A stretch of DNA of 64,000 bases from Fimenecus sp052273625 (GCA_052273625.1 DAVZHW010000001.1:62001-126000); one strand, 5' to 3'; counted from the stretch's first letter, positions 1-8,103 are shown. The notes: generated from the letters alone by a model not told the origin. Numbers and translations: made by a program.

Positions 1-34
1 CCAATAAAAATACAATCGGCGTTATATTTTTCAT
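1..34 (-). CDS. 5' end of an unidentified gene downstream of soj (partial)
   Basis: Only the first 11 codons (MKNITPIVFLL) fall in the window. The ATG at 34 has a strong SD (ggagga, 42-47) 7 nt upstream. The gene follows soj by 14 nt, so it is probably the next cistron of the same transcript. The start is hydrophobic, like a signal or membrane anchor. It does not look like the N-terminus of a Spo0J/ParB protein, which would be expected here in Bacillus. The product cannot be named. Confidence 0.6.
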   Translation of the reverse strand, partial: MKNITPIVFLL

Positions 35-48
35 ATAGCCTTCCTCCA

Positions 49-810
49 TTACTGCTTTTTCAAAAATTCGTCGGCAAGAGCCGCATAGGCAAGCGAGCCC
101 TTAGAGCCTCTGTCATAATACATAATCGGCTCGCCGAAGCTCGGTGCTTCCGAAAGTCTGACGTTTCTCGGAATGGTCGAGGAATACACCTTTTGCGGAA
201 AAAATCTCTTAACCTCGTCAACAACCTGATTTGTAAGATTAAGTCTGCCGTCATACATTGTAAGCAGCACACCCTCAATTTCAATGTGCGGATTATAAAG
301 CCTCTTAATCTGCCTGACCGTCGCCATAAGCTGTGCGAGTCCCTCAAGCGCATAGTATTCACACTGTATCGGCACAAGGAAGGTATCGCTTGCACAAAGT
401 GCGTTGATTGTAATAAGTCCGAGTGAGGGCGGACAGTCAAGGAAAATATAATCGTAATTGTCCCATATCTCCGCAAGAGCCATTTTAACAAGGCTTTCAC
501 GCTTTTCAATTCCAATCATTTCAACCTCTGCTCCTGCAAGGTTCATATCCGAGGGGAGTAAATCAACATTTTTGAATTTTGTGTTGATTACTACATCGGA
601 AGCCTTGACCGAGTTTATAAGCATATCGTAGGTTGAATTTTTAATTTCTCTTTTATTTATACCGTATCCGCTTGTGGAATTTCCCTGTGGGTCAATATCA
701 ACAAGCAAAACCTTCTTTCCTAAAGCGCCGATAGCTGCGGAAAGATTGACGGCAGTTGTGGTTTTGCCCACTCCGCCCTTTTGGTTAATAATCGAAATGA
801 TTTTAGACAT
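49..810 (-). CDS. soj: ParA-family chromosome partitioning ATPase Soj
   Basis: A 253-residue ParA/MinD-type P-loop ATPase. It binds DNA as an ATP dimer and acts with ParB-parS complexes in origin segregation and, in Bacillus, in control of DnaA. The deviant Walker A KGGVGKTT is at residues 11-18. The VDIDPQGN motif is near 37-44 and FLDCPPSLG near 120. Length and motifs are normal for Soj. It lies leftward of noc, separated by a 290-nt spacer that carries a perfect parS, a long hairpin and its likely extended -10 promoter. That separation suggests transcription independent of noc. Confidence 0.95.
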   Translation of the reverse strand: MSKIISIINQKGGVGKTTTAVNLSAAIGALGKKVLLVDIDPQGNSTSGYGINKREIKNSTYDMLINSVKASDVVINTKFKNVDLLPSDMNLAGAEVEMIGIEKRESLVKMALAEIWDNYDYIFLDCPPSLGLITINALCASDTFLVPIQCEYYALEGLAQLMATVRQIKRLYNPHIEIEGVLLTMYDGRLNLTNQVVDEVKRFFPQKVYSSTIPRNVRLSEAPSFGEPIMYYDRGSKGSLAYAALADEFLKKQ

Positions 811-890
811 TCGCTTTTCACTCCATATATCTTAATCCCCGAAACGAGTAGTTTTTGTCCGTTTCGCAGCTGAATTTATCGTGCCGTAAT

Positions 891-899
891 ATTATAACA
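891..899 (-). promoter_or_regulatory. Extended -10 promoter candidate for soj
   Basis: Read on the minus strand this is TGTTATAAT: a perfect -10 hexamer preceded by a TGn extension. No good -35 lies 16-18 bp upstream, which an extended -10 tolerates. The predicted leader to the soj start is about 75 nt. Confidence 0.45.
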
Positions 900-955
900 T
901 AACAATACATAAAATTAAACACTTTTTGTTAAAAACAAGAGATTTTTGTAAATAT

Positions 956-971
956 TGTTTCACGTGAAACA
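956..971. promoter_or_regulatory. parS: parS site 1 (perfect consensus)
   Basis: The 16-bp palindrome TGTTTCACGTGAAACA matches the Bacillus parS consensus exactly. It is the nucleation site for ParB-family proteins and lies between noc and soj. An independent 17-bp hairpin begins 2 bp to its right. Confidence 0.95.
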
Positions 972-972
972 C

Positions 973-1010
973 AGCAAACGGCGAACTCCGAAAGGAATTC
1001 GCCGTTTGCT
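973..1010. repeat. Long hairpin next to parS (17-bp stem, GAAA loop)
   Basis: Arms 973-989 and 994-1010 pair over 17 positions with a single C/A mismatch (986/997), closed by a GAAA tetraloop on the plus strand. The stem would be very stable. There is no U-tract on either side, so it is not a standard intrinsic terminator. It could act as a processing or 3'-end hairpin for noc mRNA, or as a cruciform beside parS. Confidence 0.75.
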
Positions 1011-1049
1011 TGTGGATGTGGGGTGTGAAAGAGAAGGATATGGGTATAT

Positions 1050-1097
1050 ATAAAACGGCGAGTGCAACAGGGGTATTATTACAAACGCCCGTTTTAT
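1050..1097 (-). terminator. Terminator-like hairpin after noc
   Basis: Arms ATAAAACGGCG (1050-1060) and CGCCCGTTTTAT (1086-1097) pair over 11 bp with one bulged base, just beyond the noc stop codon. On the minus strand the hairpin ends in GTTTTATAT, a weak U-rich tail. It is a plausible noc terminator, but the loop is long (25 nt). Confidence 0.4.
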
Positions 1098-1100
1098 CGG

Positions 1101-1937
1101 TTATATAGCCTCGTCGGTTTCTCCCGGCAAAGCTATTCGAAGCTGTTCCGATTTTGGAATACGGACAATATATTCTATGTATTCCTCGGTCTCGCTTCTT
1201 GCGGCGTCCGCCTCTACTCCTGCTCGGCGTATGGTGTCAACCGCATGATTTAATGTATTTATAAACAGTCTGACGTCTCTTATACCTCTAAGCGGATTGC
1301 GAGAACGGTTGTTTCTGTTTATCATCTGATTTATCATTCGTTCGCTTTCGGCGACGTTTAAGTGCCTGTCAACTATAATCGACAGTGCTCTTGCCCGCTG
1401 ATTATCGTCCTCTAACATCAGCAACGCTCTTGCGTGGCTCTCCGTCAGTCCCGACCTTGCAAGCTCAAATCGCATTTCCTCGGGCAAGCGTAAAATTCTT
1501 AATTTGTTCGATACCGTTGACGGTGCAAGTCCGAGCTTTTGAGCCACTTCCTCACGGCTCATTGCATATTCTCCGACAAGCTTTTCAATCGCCTCCGCCT
1601 CTTCAAAGAAATTCAAGCTCTGCCTTTGCAGATTTTCTATTATTGAAAATATTGCGGAGTCTTTATCGGCTATGTTTATAACGATAGACGGTATTTTTAC
1701 TATTCCGACAAGCCTTGCCGCACGAAGTCGTCTTTCCCCCGAAACAAGTTCATATTTTTTATCTTCTCGTTTTCTTACGATTATCGGTTGGAGTATTCCG
1801 TTTTCTCTTATGCTTTGTGCAAGATTTTCCAATTCCTCATAATCGAATCTTTTTCTCGGCTGATTCGGGTTTGGAACTATTCTGTCTTGCGGAATATTGT
1901 AAATCTCCGCCGTGCTTTTTATTCTTTGCTGTTTCAT
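1101..1937 (-). CDS. noc: ParB/Noc-family DNA-binding protein (Noc-like)
   Basis: A 278-residue ParB-family CTPase/parS-binding protein. The N-terminal ParB/Srx-like domain has the GERR box at 67-70 and ENLQR near 101-105. The helix-turn-helix is around 127-150. The C-terminal stretch (RDVRLFINTL...EEYIEYIVRIPK) resembles Bacillus Noc more than Spo0J, and the position between rsmG and soj is that of noc. The N-terminus lacks an obvious membrane-targeting amphipathic helix of the Bacillus Noc type. It also lacks the LGxGL ParA-activating motif of Spo0J. It could be the only origin-proximal ParB here, serving both segregation and nucleoid occlusion. The ATG at 1937 sits 7 nt from an SD (ggaggt) that is buried in a hairpin. 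Confidence 0.9.
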   Translation of the reverse strand: MKQQRIKSTAEIYNIPQDRIVPNPNQPRKRFDYEELENLAQSIRENGILQPIIVRKREDKKYELVSGERRLRAARLVGIVKIPSIVINIADKDSAIFSIIENLQRQSLNFFEEAEAIEKLVGEYAMSREEVAQKLGLAPSTVSNKLRILRLPEEMRFELARSGLTESHARALLMLEDDNQRARALSIIVDRHLNVAESERMINQMINRNNRSRNPLRGIRDVRLFINTLNHAVDTIRRAGVEADAARSETEEYIEYIVRIPKSEQLRIALPGETDEAI

Positions 1938-1944
1938 AAAAAAG

Positions 1945-1990
1945 ACCTCCGCAACGCTTGTCCTTGTCTAAAGGATAGCACCGCAGAGGT
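1945..1990 (-). promoter_or_regulatory. SD-sequestering, terminator-like hairpin in front of noc
   Basis: On the minus strand the segment complementary to 1982-1990 (ACCTCTGCG) pairs with that complementary to 1945-1953 (TGCGGAGGT). This gives a 9-bp stem including three G-U pairs and enclosing the noc Shine-Dalgarno. An inner stem TCCTT/AAGGA (1961-1975) stacks within it. The 3' arm is followed by C and six T residues directly before the noc ATG, so the element looks like an intrinsic terminator merged with the ribosome-binding site. Confidence 0.55.
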
Positions 1991-2046
1991 AATTTGTAAA
2001 GAAAAAGCGTTCGTCATAAATCAACGCTGTTTCAAGGTTTTCGCCA

Positions 2047-2760
2047 TTATTTTATTGGATTTTTTGCGATTTTTGCCGAAGGTCTCGGATACTTTGTCGG
2101 AGTTTGCGAAATCTTTTTAATTTCAATAATTCGTCTTGGCATTTCTTCGGTCAAATCAAATACTATATCATTTTTAATTTTTCCGCCGAGTATTCCGATT
2201 GCCTTTTTGGCAGATTTTATTTCATCATCTGAAGCTGCTGCTTTCATTGAAACAAATTCTCCGTCAACTTTTACAAACGGCAAGCAATATTCGGAAAGAT
2301 TTGTGAGGTTTGCCACAGCTCTTGCCGTTGCAAAATCGTATTTTTCACGAAACTGAGGATTTTGTCCCGCTTCCTCTGCCCTTGCATGAACTACTTGCGC
2401 TTTAACGCCTGTTTCATCAAGCACATTTTGAATAAACCCCAACTTTTTCTTTGTTGAATCAAGAAAAGTCATTTTTATATCGGGTCTTATAAGCAAAAGC
2501 ACTAAACCCGGGAAGCCTGCTCCCGTTCCTACGTCTATAATCTTCGCATTTTCGGGAACATCCACCTTTCCGAAAAGTGCAAGACAATCCGCAAAGTGCT
2601 TGACCGTTACATCGTCCGTCTCGGTTATTGCCGTAAGGTTAAAGCTTTTGTTGGTTTCGACAAGCATTTCGGCATATTTATCAAGCCTTTCAAATGCGTT
2701 ATCGTCAATTTCAACTCCGAATTTTTGAATTGTAGCGTATAGCAATTCCTTGTTTAACAT
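2047..2760 (-). CDS. rsmG: 16S rRNA (guanine-N7) methyltransferase RsmG
   Basis: A 237-residue Rossmann methyltransferase that makes m7G527 (E. coli numbering) in 16S rRNA using SAM. The SAM loop IIDVGTGAGFPGL is at about 74-87. LDSTKKKLGFI (acidic residue of motif II and the following basic stretch) is near 105 and ARAVANL near 155, all typical of GidB/RsmG. It follows mnmG by only 2 nt, so the two are surely cotranscribed. Loss of RsmG gives low-level streptomycin resistance in other bacteria (family knowledge). Confidence 0.96.
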   Translation of the reverse strand: MLNKELLYATIQKFGVEIDDNAFERLDKYAEMLVETNKSFNLTAITETDDVTVKHFADCLALFGKVDVPENAKIIDVGTGAGFPGLVLLLIRPDIKMTFLDSTKKKLGFIQNVLDETGVKAQVVHARAEEAGQNPQFREKYDFATARAVANLTNLSEYCLPFVKVDGEFVSMKAAASDDEIKSAKKAIGILGGKIKNDIVFDLTEEMPRRIIEIKKISQTPTKYPRPSAKIAKNPIK

Positions 2761-2762
2761 AA

Positions 2763-4634
2763 TTAAATCCCCATTTTTGCCAAATAGATAAGTAATACCG
2801 ATATATCCGACGGCGAAACTCCCGATATTCTCGACGCCTGTCCGACGGAATGAGGCCTGATTTTTGACAGCTTTTCCCTTGCCTCAAGCCGCAAGCCGTC
2901 GATTGCGTTATAATCTATATCCTTCGGTAAAAGTTTTACCTCAAGCCTTCTCATTTCATTGATTTGCGCCTGCTGTCGTTTTATGTAGCCCTCGTATTTA
3001 AGCTCGATTTCCACCTGCTCGAATATTTCAGGCGGCAAATCGGGACGCTCAGTATCGAACGGCGCAAGGTCGTCATAACTTATCTGCGGACGTTTTATAA
3101 GTTCTATAAGCTTCATTCCTTTGTTCATAGGTGCTGTTCCACGTGAAACAAGCAGCTTTTGCAAATCCTCCGACACGTGTATCGTGGTTTGAGTAGCTCT
3201 TTTCATTTCATCCTTGATAAGCTGCATTTTATTAAGAAATTTTTGGTAACGTTCGTCGCTTATAAGTCCGATTTCGTGTCCGTAGGGTGTGAGCCTTATA
3301 TCTGCGTTGTCCTGACGAAGTAAAAGTCGGTATTCGCTCCTTGAGGTCATCATTCTGTACGGGTCCATACAACCCTTTGTGACAAGGTCGTCAATAAGCG
3401 TGCCGATATAAGAGGATGCACGGTCAAGGATAAACGCATCTTTACCCTGTGCCCTGCGTGCAGCGTTGATGCCTGCTATCAAGCCCTGCGCCGCCGCTTC
3501 CTCATAGCCTGACGAGCCGTTGAACTGTCCTGCTCCGTAAAGTCCCGGTAAATCAAGGAATTCAAGGCTCGGTTTTAACGCCAACGGGTCAACGCAATCA
3601 TATTCAATTGCGTATGCAGTCCTCATAACCTCGACATTTTCAAGACCTTTTATTGTTCTCAAAAACTTCAGCTGAACATCCTCGGGTAAGGATGAGGACA
3701 TTCCCTGCAAATAAAGCTCTTCCGTATCAAGTCCGCACGGCTCAATAAAGAACTGATGGCGAAGCTTCTCGGGAAAGCGTACAATTTTATCCTCGAAGCT
3801 CGGGCAGTATCTCGGTCCTACACCCTCGATTTTTCCGCTGTATAACGGCGAACGGTGCAAATTGTCAAGAATAACCTGCTTTGTATCGTCGTTTGTGTAT
3901 GCGATATAGCAAAAAGATTTGTTTCCTTCAGCCTTTTCGGTTTCAAAAGAAAACGGAGTTTCGGTTTCGTCCCCTTCTTGCTTTTCAAGCACGGAAAAGT
4001 CAATGCTTCGTCTGTTAACTCTTGACGGGGTTCCGGTCTTGAACCTGCGCAACGGTATACCGAGCTTTTTAAGCGAACTTGATAATTCGGTCGCCGGAAA
4101 CATTCCGTCGGGTCCGCTTTCATATGAAACCTCGCCGATATAAATTTTACCGCCTAAAAATGTTCCTGTCGCAAGGACAACGCTTTTTGCCGTGTAAATT
4201 GCTTCAAGCTTGGTTTTTAATTGCCACAACCCGTCGTCAGTCTGTTTCAAATCAATGATTTCAGCCTGCTTTAGGTCAAGATTTTCCTGAAGCTCGACAA
4301 CGTGCTTCATATATTTTGTGTATTCTCGTCTGTCTATTTGAGCACGCAGAGAATGAACCGCAGGACCCTTTCCTCGGTTTAACATTCTCGTTTGAATTTG
4401 TGTTTTGTCGGCAGCCTTGCCCATTTCTCCGCCGAGTGCGTCGATTTCACGCACAAGGTGGCCCTTCGAGGTGCCTCCGATAGAGGGATTGCACGGCATA
4501 TTTCCGACCGAGTCAAGATTTATGGCAAAAACTACGGTTTTCGCACCGAGCCTTGCCGAAGCAAGAGCCGCCTCAATTCCTGCATGACCTGCGCCGATAA
4601 CCGCTACATCATATTCTTTTGCAAAATATTCCAT
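2763..4634 (-). CDS. mnmG: tRNA uridine 5-carboxymethylaminomethyl enzyme MnmG
   Basis: A 623-residue FAD protein that works with MnmE to install the cmnm5 modification at wobble U34 of tRNAs. The dinucleotide-binding motif GAGHAG is at 14-19, GTFLGGKI near 157, the GidA signature GPRYCPSFEDKI near 273, and the helical C-terminal domain that contacts MnmE ends the protein. Length is normal. A near-consensus parS (3135-3150) is embedded in the coding sequence, and a perfect one lies 26 bp upstream of the start. Confidence 0.98.
   Translation of the reverse strand: MEYFAKEYDVAVIGAGHAGIEAALASARLGAKTVVFAINLDSVGNMPCNPSIGGTSKGHLVREIDALGGEMGKAADKTQIQTRMLNRGKGPAVHSLRAQIDRREYTKYMKHVVELQENLDLKQAEIIDLKQTDDGLWQLKTKLEAIYTAKSVVLATGTFLGGKIYIGEVSYESGPDGMFPATELSSSLKKLGIPLRRFKTGTPSRVNRRSIDFSVLEKQEGDETETPFSFETEKAEGNKSFCYIAYTNDDTKQVILDNLHRSPLYSGKIEGVGPRYCPSFEDKIVRFPEKLRHQFFIEPCGLDTEELYLQGMSSSLPEDVQLKFLRTIKGLENVEVMRTAYAIEYDCVDPLALKPSLEFLDLPGLYGAGQFNGSSGYEEAAAQGLIAGINAARRAQGKDAFILDRASSYIGTLIDDLVTKGCMDPYRMMTSRSEYRLLLRQDNADIRLTPYGHEIGLISDERYQKFLNKMQLIKDEMKRATQTTIHVSEDLQKLLVSRGTAPMNKGMKLIELIKRPQISYDDLAPFDTERPDLPPEIFEQVEIELKYEGYIKRQQAQINEMRRLEVKLLPKDIDYNAIDGLRLEAREKLSKIRPHSVGQASRISGVSPSDISVLLIYLAKMGI
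3135..3150. promoter_or_regulatory. parS: parS site 2 (one mismatch, inside mnmG)
   Basis: TGTTCCACGTGAAACA differs from the perfect palindrome at one position (C for T at base 5). Variants with this change are known to be functional parS sites in Bacillus. It is conserved as DNA within a coding region, as is common for parS. Confidence 0.88.
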
Positions 4635-4660
4635 ATAAAAAACTCCGTTTGAGTCAGTTT

Positions 4661-4676
4661 TGTTTCACGTGAAACA
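4661..4676. promoter_or_regulatory. parS: parS site 3 (perfect consensus)
   Basis: TGTTTCACGTGAAACA occupies most of the 42-nt gap between mnmE and mnmG and directly abuts the mnmE stop codon (4677-4679). This is the parS nearest to dnaA, about 4.6 kb away. Confidence 0.95.
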
Positions 4677-6038
4677 TTATTTTCCCACACAAAATTGAGA
4701 GAAAATTTCATTTACAACGCTTTCAGTTGCCTTTTCTCCCGTCAATGTGTCAAGACTTTCAACCGCAACATCAATATTCACATTCAAAGCATCTCTCGTC
4801 ATTCCGATTTCAAGTGCGGAAATTGCTTCGTTAATGCTTTGTAATGCGGCCTTGCAGCAAGCAAGCTGTCTTTCATTCATCAACGTAGCCGCCGACGTGT
4901 CAAAATCGGCAGTTCCGAGAGTTTTTTCAATTGTTTTTTCAAGCTCTTGAATTCCGTTTCTGTCTTTTGCAGATAGATAAACGACATTTTTAAAGTTTTT
5001 GTTGATTTTTTCAGCGTTGAAATTCGTATTAAGATCGGTTTTATTGATAATCGCAACCGCATTTTTACCGTTGCACATTTTAATAATTTCCATATCCTCG
5101 TCGTCAATCTCGGTTGACGAATCGAAAACAGCAAGCACAAGCGACGCTCTGTCAAGCTTCTGCCTTGTTCGGTCAACGCCGATTTTTTCAACCGTATCTT
5201 GCGTATCGTGAAGTCCTGCCGTATCGGCAAGTCTCAGTACATTGTTACCTAAAGTAACAGTTTCCTCGACAATATCCCTTGTTGTTCCTGCGACAGATGT
5301 TACAATCGATTTTTCGCAGCCTGACAGAAGATTCATAAGGGTTGATTTTCCGACATTCGGCTTTCCTACTATTGCCGTTTCAACACCCTCAATTATAATT
5401 TTTCCGACATCAAAGCTCTTAATAAGCTTTTCAAGCTCTGTCTTTGCCGTCAAAAGAGCTGCTTTTAATTTTTCATCTGACAGATCATCTATTTCTTCGT
5501 CAGGATAATCTACCCAAGCCGCCATCTGCGCCGCAATTTTCTTTAACGAAAGTGAAATCTCCGATACTTTTTTGTAAAGAGCACCGTCAAGTGTGTTCAG
5601 CGCAGCGGATTTTGCCTGCTCAGATTTTGCAGATATGATATTCATAACAGACTCTGCCCTTGTCAAATCCATCTTGCCGTTTAAGAAAGCTCTTTTTGTA
5701 AACTCTCCTGCCTCTGCCGGAACAGCTCCGTTCGCAAGTGCAGCTCTTAAAACCTGCTTCGTTACAAGCAAGCCGCCATGACAGGAAATTTCCACAACGT
5801 CCTCGCCCGTATAGCTTTTAGGCGCTTTGAATACGAGTGCTACCGCCTCATCAACGCATTTTTCTTCAAAAAACACCTTACCAAACGCCGCTTTGTAGCC
5901 ACTCAGCTTTTCTAATTTGATACCTGATACGGTTTTGAAAATTCTATCGGCTACAGACAGGGCGTTTTTGCCGGAAATTCTTACCACTCCGATACCGCCC
6001 GCGGCTTGTCCTGTTGATATAGCGGCAATAGTGCTCAT
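4677..6038 (-). CDS. mnmE: tRNA modification GTPase MnmE
   Basis: A 453-residue dimeric, K+-activated GTPase and partner of MnmG in U34 modification. The N-terminal tetrahydrofolate-binding domain carries ISTGQAAGGIGVVRISG. The inserted G domain has G1 GKPNVGKS at 225-232, G3 DTAG at 272-275 and G4 NKTD at 332-335. The C-terminal FCVGK matches the CxGK signature essential for catalysis. It is preceded by 78 nt containing two hairpins that separate it from jag. Confidence 0.98.
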   Translation of the reverse strand: MSTIAAISTGQAAGGIGVVRISGKNALSVADRIFKTVSGIKLEKLSGYKAAFGKVFFEEKCVDEAVALVFKAPKSYTGEDVVEISCHGGLLVTKQVLRAALANGAVPAEAGEFTKRAFLNGKMDLTRAESVMNIISAKSEQAKSAALNTLDGALYKKVSEISLSLKKIAAQMAAWVDYPDEEIDDLSDEKLKAALLTAKTELEKLIKSFDVGKIIIEGVETAIVGKPNVGKSTLMNLLSGCEKSIVTSVAGTTRDIVEETVTLGNNVLRLADTAGLHDTQDTVEKIGVDRTRQKLDRASLVLAVFDSSTEIDDEDMEIIKMCNGKNAVAIINKTDLNTNFNAEKINKNFKNVVYLSAKDRNGIQELEKTIEKTLGTADFDTSAATLMNERQLACCKAALQSINEAISALEIGMTRDALNVNIDVAVESLDTLTGEKATESVVNEIFSQFCVGK

Positions 6039-6065
6039 ATTTTCACCCTTTTCTTCTGAAATAAT

Positions 6066-6116
6066 AAAATCGGGAGAGGAAGTCCTCGCCCGATTTTCAC
6101 ACGAGGGAAAACCCTC
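6066..6116 (-). terminator. Tandem hairpins between jag and mnmE
   Basis: Arms AAAATCGGG (6066-6074) and CCCGATTTT (6089-6097) form a 9-bp stem capped by an inner GAGG/CCTC stem. On the minus strand it ends in TTTTATTATTT, so it can act as a leaky terminator. A second small hairpin, GAGGG-AAAA-CCCTC, follows at 6103-6116 and touches the jag stop codon. Together they probably lower or uncouple mnmE expression relative to jag. Confidence 0.6.
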
Positions 6117-7082
6117 TTATTCTTCGTCGTTTTTCTTAACTTCGATTTTTCCGTAAACAGATGCACCCGAGCAATCGTTTTTCTTTTCACGGTTTTCGGA
6201 AATCTCGGGAACATAGGATTCCTTCTTGGGACGTCTTGAACGTCCTCTGTCATTTCTGTCTCTGTAGCCGTAATTTCCTCTGCCGCCGTTTTCGGGAGCG
6301 ATTACAACTCTTCTGTCAAGGTCTGTTCCTGTTGAGAACGAAGTCGCACCCTTTACCTCTTGAACAGCGGTATGAATAATTCTTCTCTCATAAGGATTCA
6401 TCGGCTCAAGAGTTATATTTCTGCCACTCTTTACTGCACGGGCAGCCGTTCTCTTTGCAAGTGAAACAAGAACATCTGCTCTCTTTTCACGGTAATTGCC
6501 GACGTTTACAGATACTCTCTTATAACCTGAGATGCCCTTGTTGGCAACCATTCTTACAAGGTACTGAATTGCGTCAAGAGTTTCACCTCTTCTGCCGATA
6601 ACTATACCGTAATCGTCGCCGCAATCAAGCTCGAAGGAAATTTCCTCATCGTCTGCATAAACTTCAATCTCGCATTTTTCCATACCGAGACCGAGAATAA
6701 TCGATTTAAGATATTCTGCTGTTGAATCATACTCATGCGTAGGCTTGAGAGTTGCTTTCTTCTCAGCAAGAATTTCAGCGACAGTCTCTCTTTTTTCAAC
6801 CTTTGCAACAGTCTTTTTTTCGGGAACAGGCTTTGAGCTTGCTTCCTTTTTAGCAGTTTCTTTTTTACTGACAGGCTTTTCTTTTTTTATTTCATCCGGT
6901 ACTTCAACAGTAATTTTTACCTCTGCGGGCGCACCGCCGATAAGACCGAACAATTTCTTTTTTTCGGGCATTTTAAGAACTTCGATTTTATACTCGTCGA
7001 ATTCAGAAAGTCCCAATTCAAGCAAAGCCAAGTTCTTTGCTTCTTCAACGGTGGGAGCTTTTTTAATACATTCTTTAATCAT
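6117..7082 (-). CDS. jag: Jag/KhpB RNA-binding protein (Jag_N, KH, R3H)
   Basis: A 321-residue cytoplasmic RNA-binding protein. Domains in order: Jag-N (about 1-55, with KKKLFGLIGG), a Lys/Glu-rich linker (about 65-115), a KH domain with VIGRRGETLDAIQYLV (161-176), and an R3H domain with LEPMNPYERRIIH (225-237). A basic, Gly/Arg-rich C-terminal tail of about 55 residues follows, longer than in the short Jag proteins. KhpB partners KhpA and affects cell elongation and division in streptococci. It is always placed beside yidC, as here (22-nt gap). Confidence 0.95.
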   Translation of the reverse strand: MIKECIKKAPTVEEAKNLALLELGLSEFDEYKIEVLKMPEKKKLFGLIGGAPAEVKITVEVPDEIKKEKPVSKKETAKKEASSKPVPEKKTVAKVEKRETVAEILAEKKATLKPTHEYDSTAEYLKSIILGLGMEKCEIEVYADDEEISFELDCGDDYGIVIGRRGETLDAIQYLVRMVANKGISGYKRVSVNVGNYREKRADVLVSLAKRTAARAVKSGRNITLEPMNPYERRIIHTAVQEVKGATSFSTGTDLDRRVVIAPENGGRGNYGYRDRNDRGRSRRPKKESYVPEISENREKKNDCSGASVYGKIEVKKNDEE

Positions 7083-7104
7083 AACTGAACACCTTATATT
7101 TTAA

Positions 7105-8064
7105 TTATTTATCTTCTGCTTCTTTGATTTTTTTAGTATTATTTTCCTTAGAGCGACGGTAAATCGTCTCATCAATCATAGCTTTTGCAAGCACTTTTTT
7201 CGGTTCGTACAAATGATTGAGAACAATCATCTGCAAGAATGAAATTGCCGAAGACATAATGATATAGATGCCGACGCTTGTCGGGAAAAGGAAGGCAAAA
7301 TAAATCTGCATTGCGGGTGTGAAAAGCATCATACAGCCCATTTGAGGATTTTTTGCCATTTCGGGATTTGTCTTTCTCTGACGGATAAGCGAATAAACGC
7401 TCATAGCAAGTGCAATGATACCTGTGATTATCGGGATTGCCCAATAAGCATCAAAGGTTTTGAAATTCGGAGTGTGTGCAAGGTCAAGTCCCATAAAGCT
7501 AAATTTTGACATAAACAATTGGATTTTGTCTATAAGCTCGGGTGTAAGACCGTTGATTGTACTCTTGTCGATTTTATCCCAATGCTGCAAAGCATAAAGC
7601 TCAATTCTGAAAGCAGATTTTGCTTCTGTTTCTGACAAAAACGGCATAACCGCTTCTTTAAGTGAAGCAACTACGGCTGAGGGTATTCTCAAAACCATTG
7701 AGAAAGGATGATAGTTAACCTGATAAAGGCCGATCATAACCGGAAACTGAATAAGCATCGGAAGACATCCGCCACCCATAGCGTTAAAGCCTTCACGCTG
7801 ATAAAGTTCCTGTGTTTCCTTTTGGAGACGCTGTTGATCGTTGCCGTATTTTTCTCTTAATCTTCTGAGTTTAGGTTGAAGACGCTGCTGCATTGCGATA
7901 CTCTTCTGCTGCTTGATAGAAGAGGGGAGCAAACAAAGCTTAACAATAACCATCAACCAAAATATAGAAACAAGATAGTTTCCGCTTAATGCATAAAATA
8001 TTGAAATAACAAATCCGAAGGGGACTCCCAATATTTCATATAATCCGTTCATAAAGTTACTCAT
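7105..8064 (-). CDS. yidC: YidC/Oxa1 membrane protein insertase
   Basis: A 319-residue polytopic membrane protein that inserts proteins into the cytoplasmic membrane alone or with SecYEG. The 60KD_IMP core begins at the first membrane segment (about 12-45) and continues through the charged hairpin with QQRLQPKLRRLREKYG. GGGCLPMLIQFPVMIGLY is the typical TM2 signature, and further helices lie near 205-225 and 245-285. There is no lipobox, unlike Bacillus SpoIIIJ. An extra region of about 60 residues (roughly 130-200) sits between TM2 and TM3. The neighbours yidD and jag are canonical. Confidence 0.96.
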   Translation of the reverse strand: MSNFMNGLYEILGVPFGFVISIFYALSGNYLVSIFWLMVIVKLCLLPSSIKQQKSIAMQQRLQPKLRRLREKYGNDQQRLQKETQELYQREGFNAMGGGCLPMLIQFPVMIGLYQVNYHPFSMVLRIPSAVVASLKEAVMPFLSETEAKSAFRIELYALQHWDKIDKSTINGLTPELIDKIQLFMSKFSFMGLDLAHTPNFKTFDAYWAIPIITGIIALAMSVYSLIRQRKTNPEMAKNPQMGCMMLFTPAMQIYFAFLFPTSVGIYIIMSSAISFLQMIVLNHLYEPKKVLAKAMIDETIYRRSKENNTKKIKEAEDK

Positions 8065-8103
8065 TTATGTTCCTCCGAACAAAATGCCGGGCATTTTATT
8101 TTC

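Noticed and set aside
1011..1019. TGTGGATGT, similar to a DnaA box (TGTGGATAA)
   Set aside because: Two mismatches at conserved positions, far from the origin and lacking neighbours. Treated as chance.
2503..2516. CCCGGG-centred sequence as a Noc binding site
   Set aside because: It falls in rsmG coding sequence, and the left half does not match ATTTCCCGGGAAAT.
3173..3180. ACACGTGT inside mnmG as a fourth parS
   Set aside because: Only the central CACGTG core matches. The flanking bases of the 16-mer do not.
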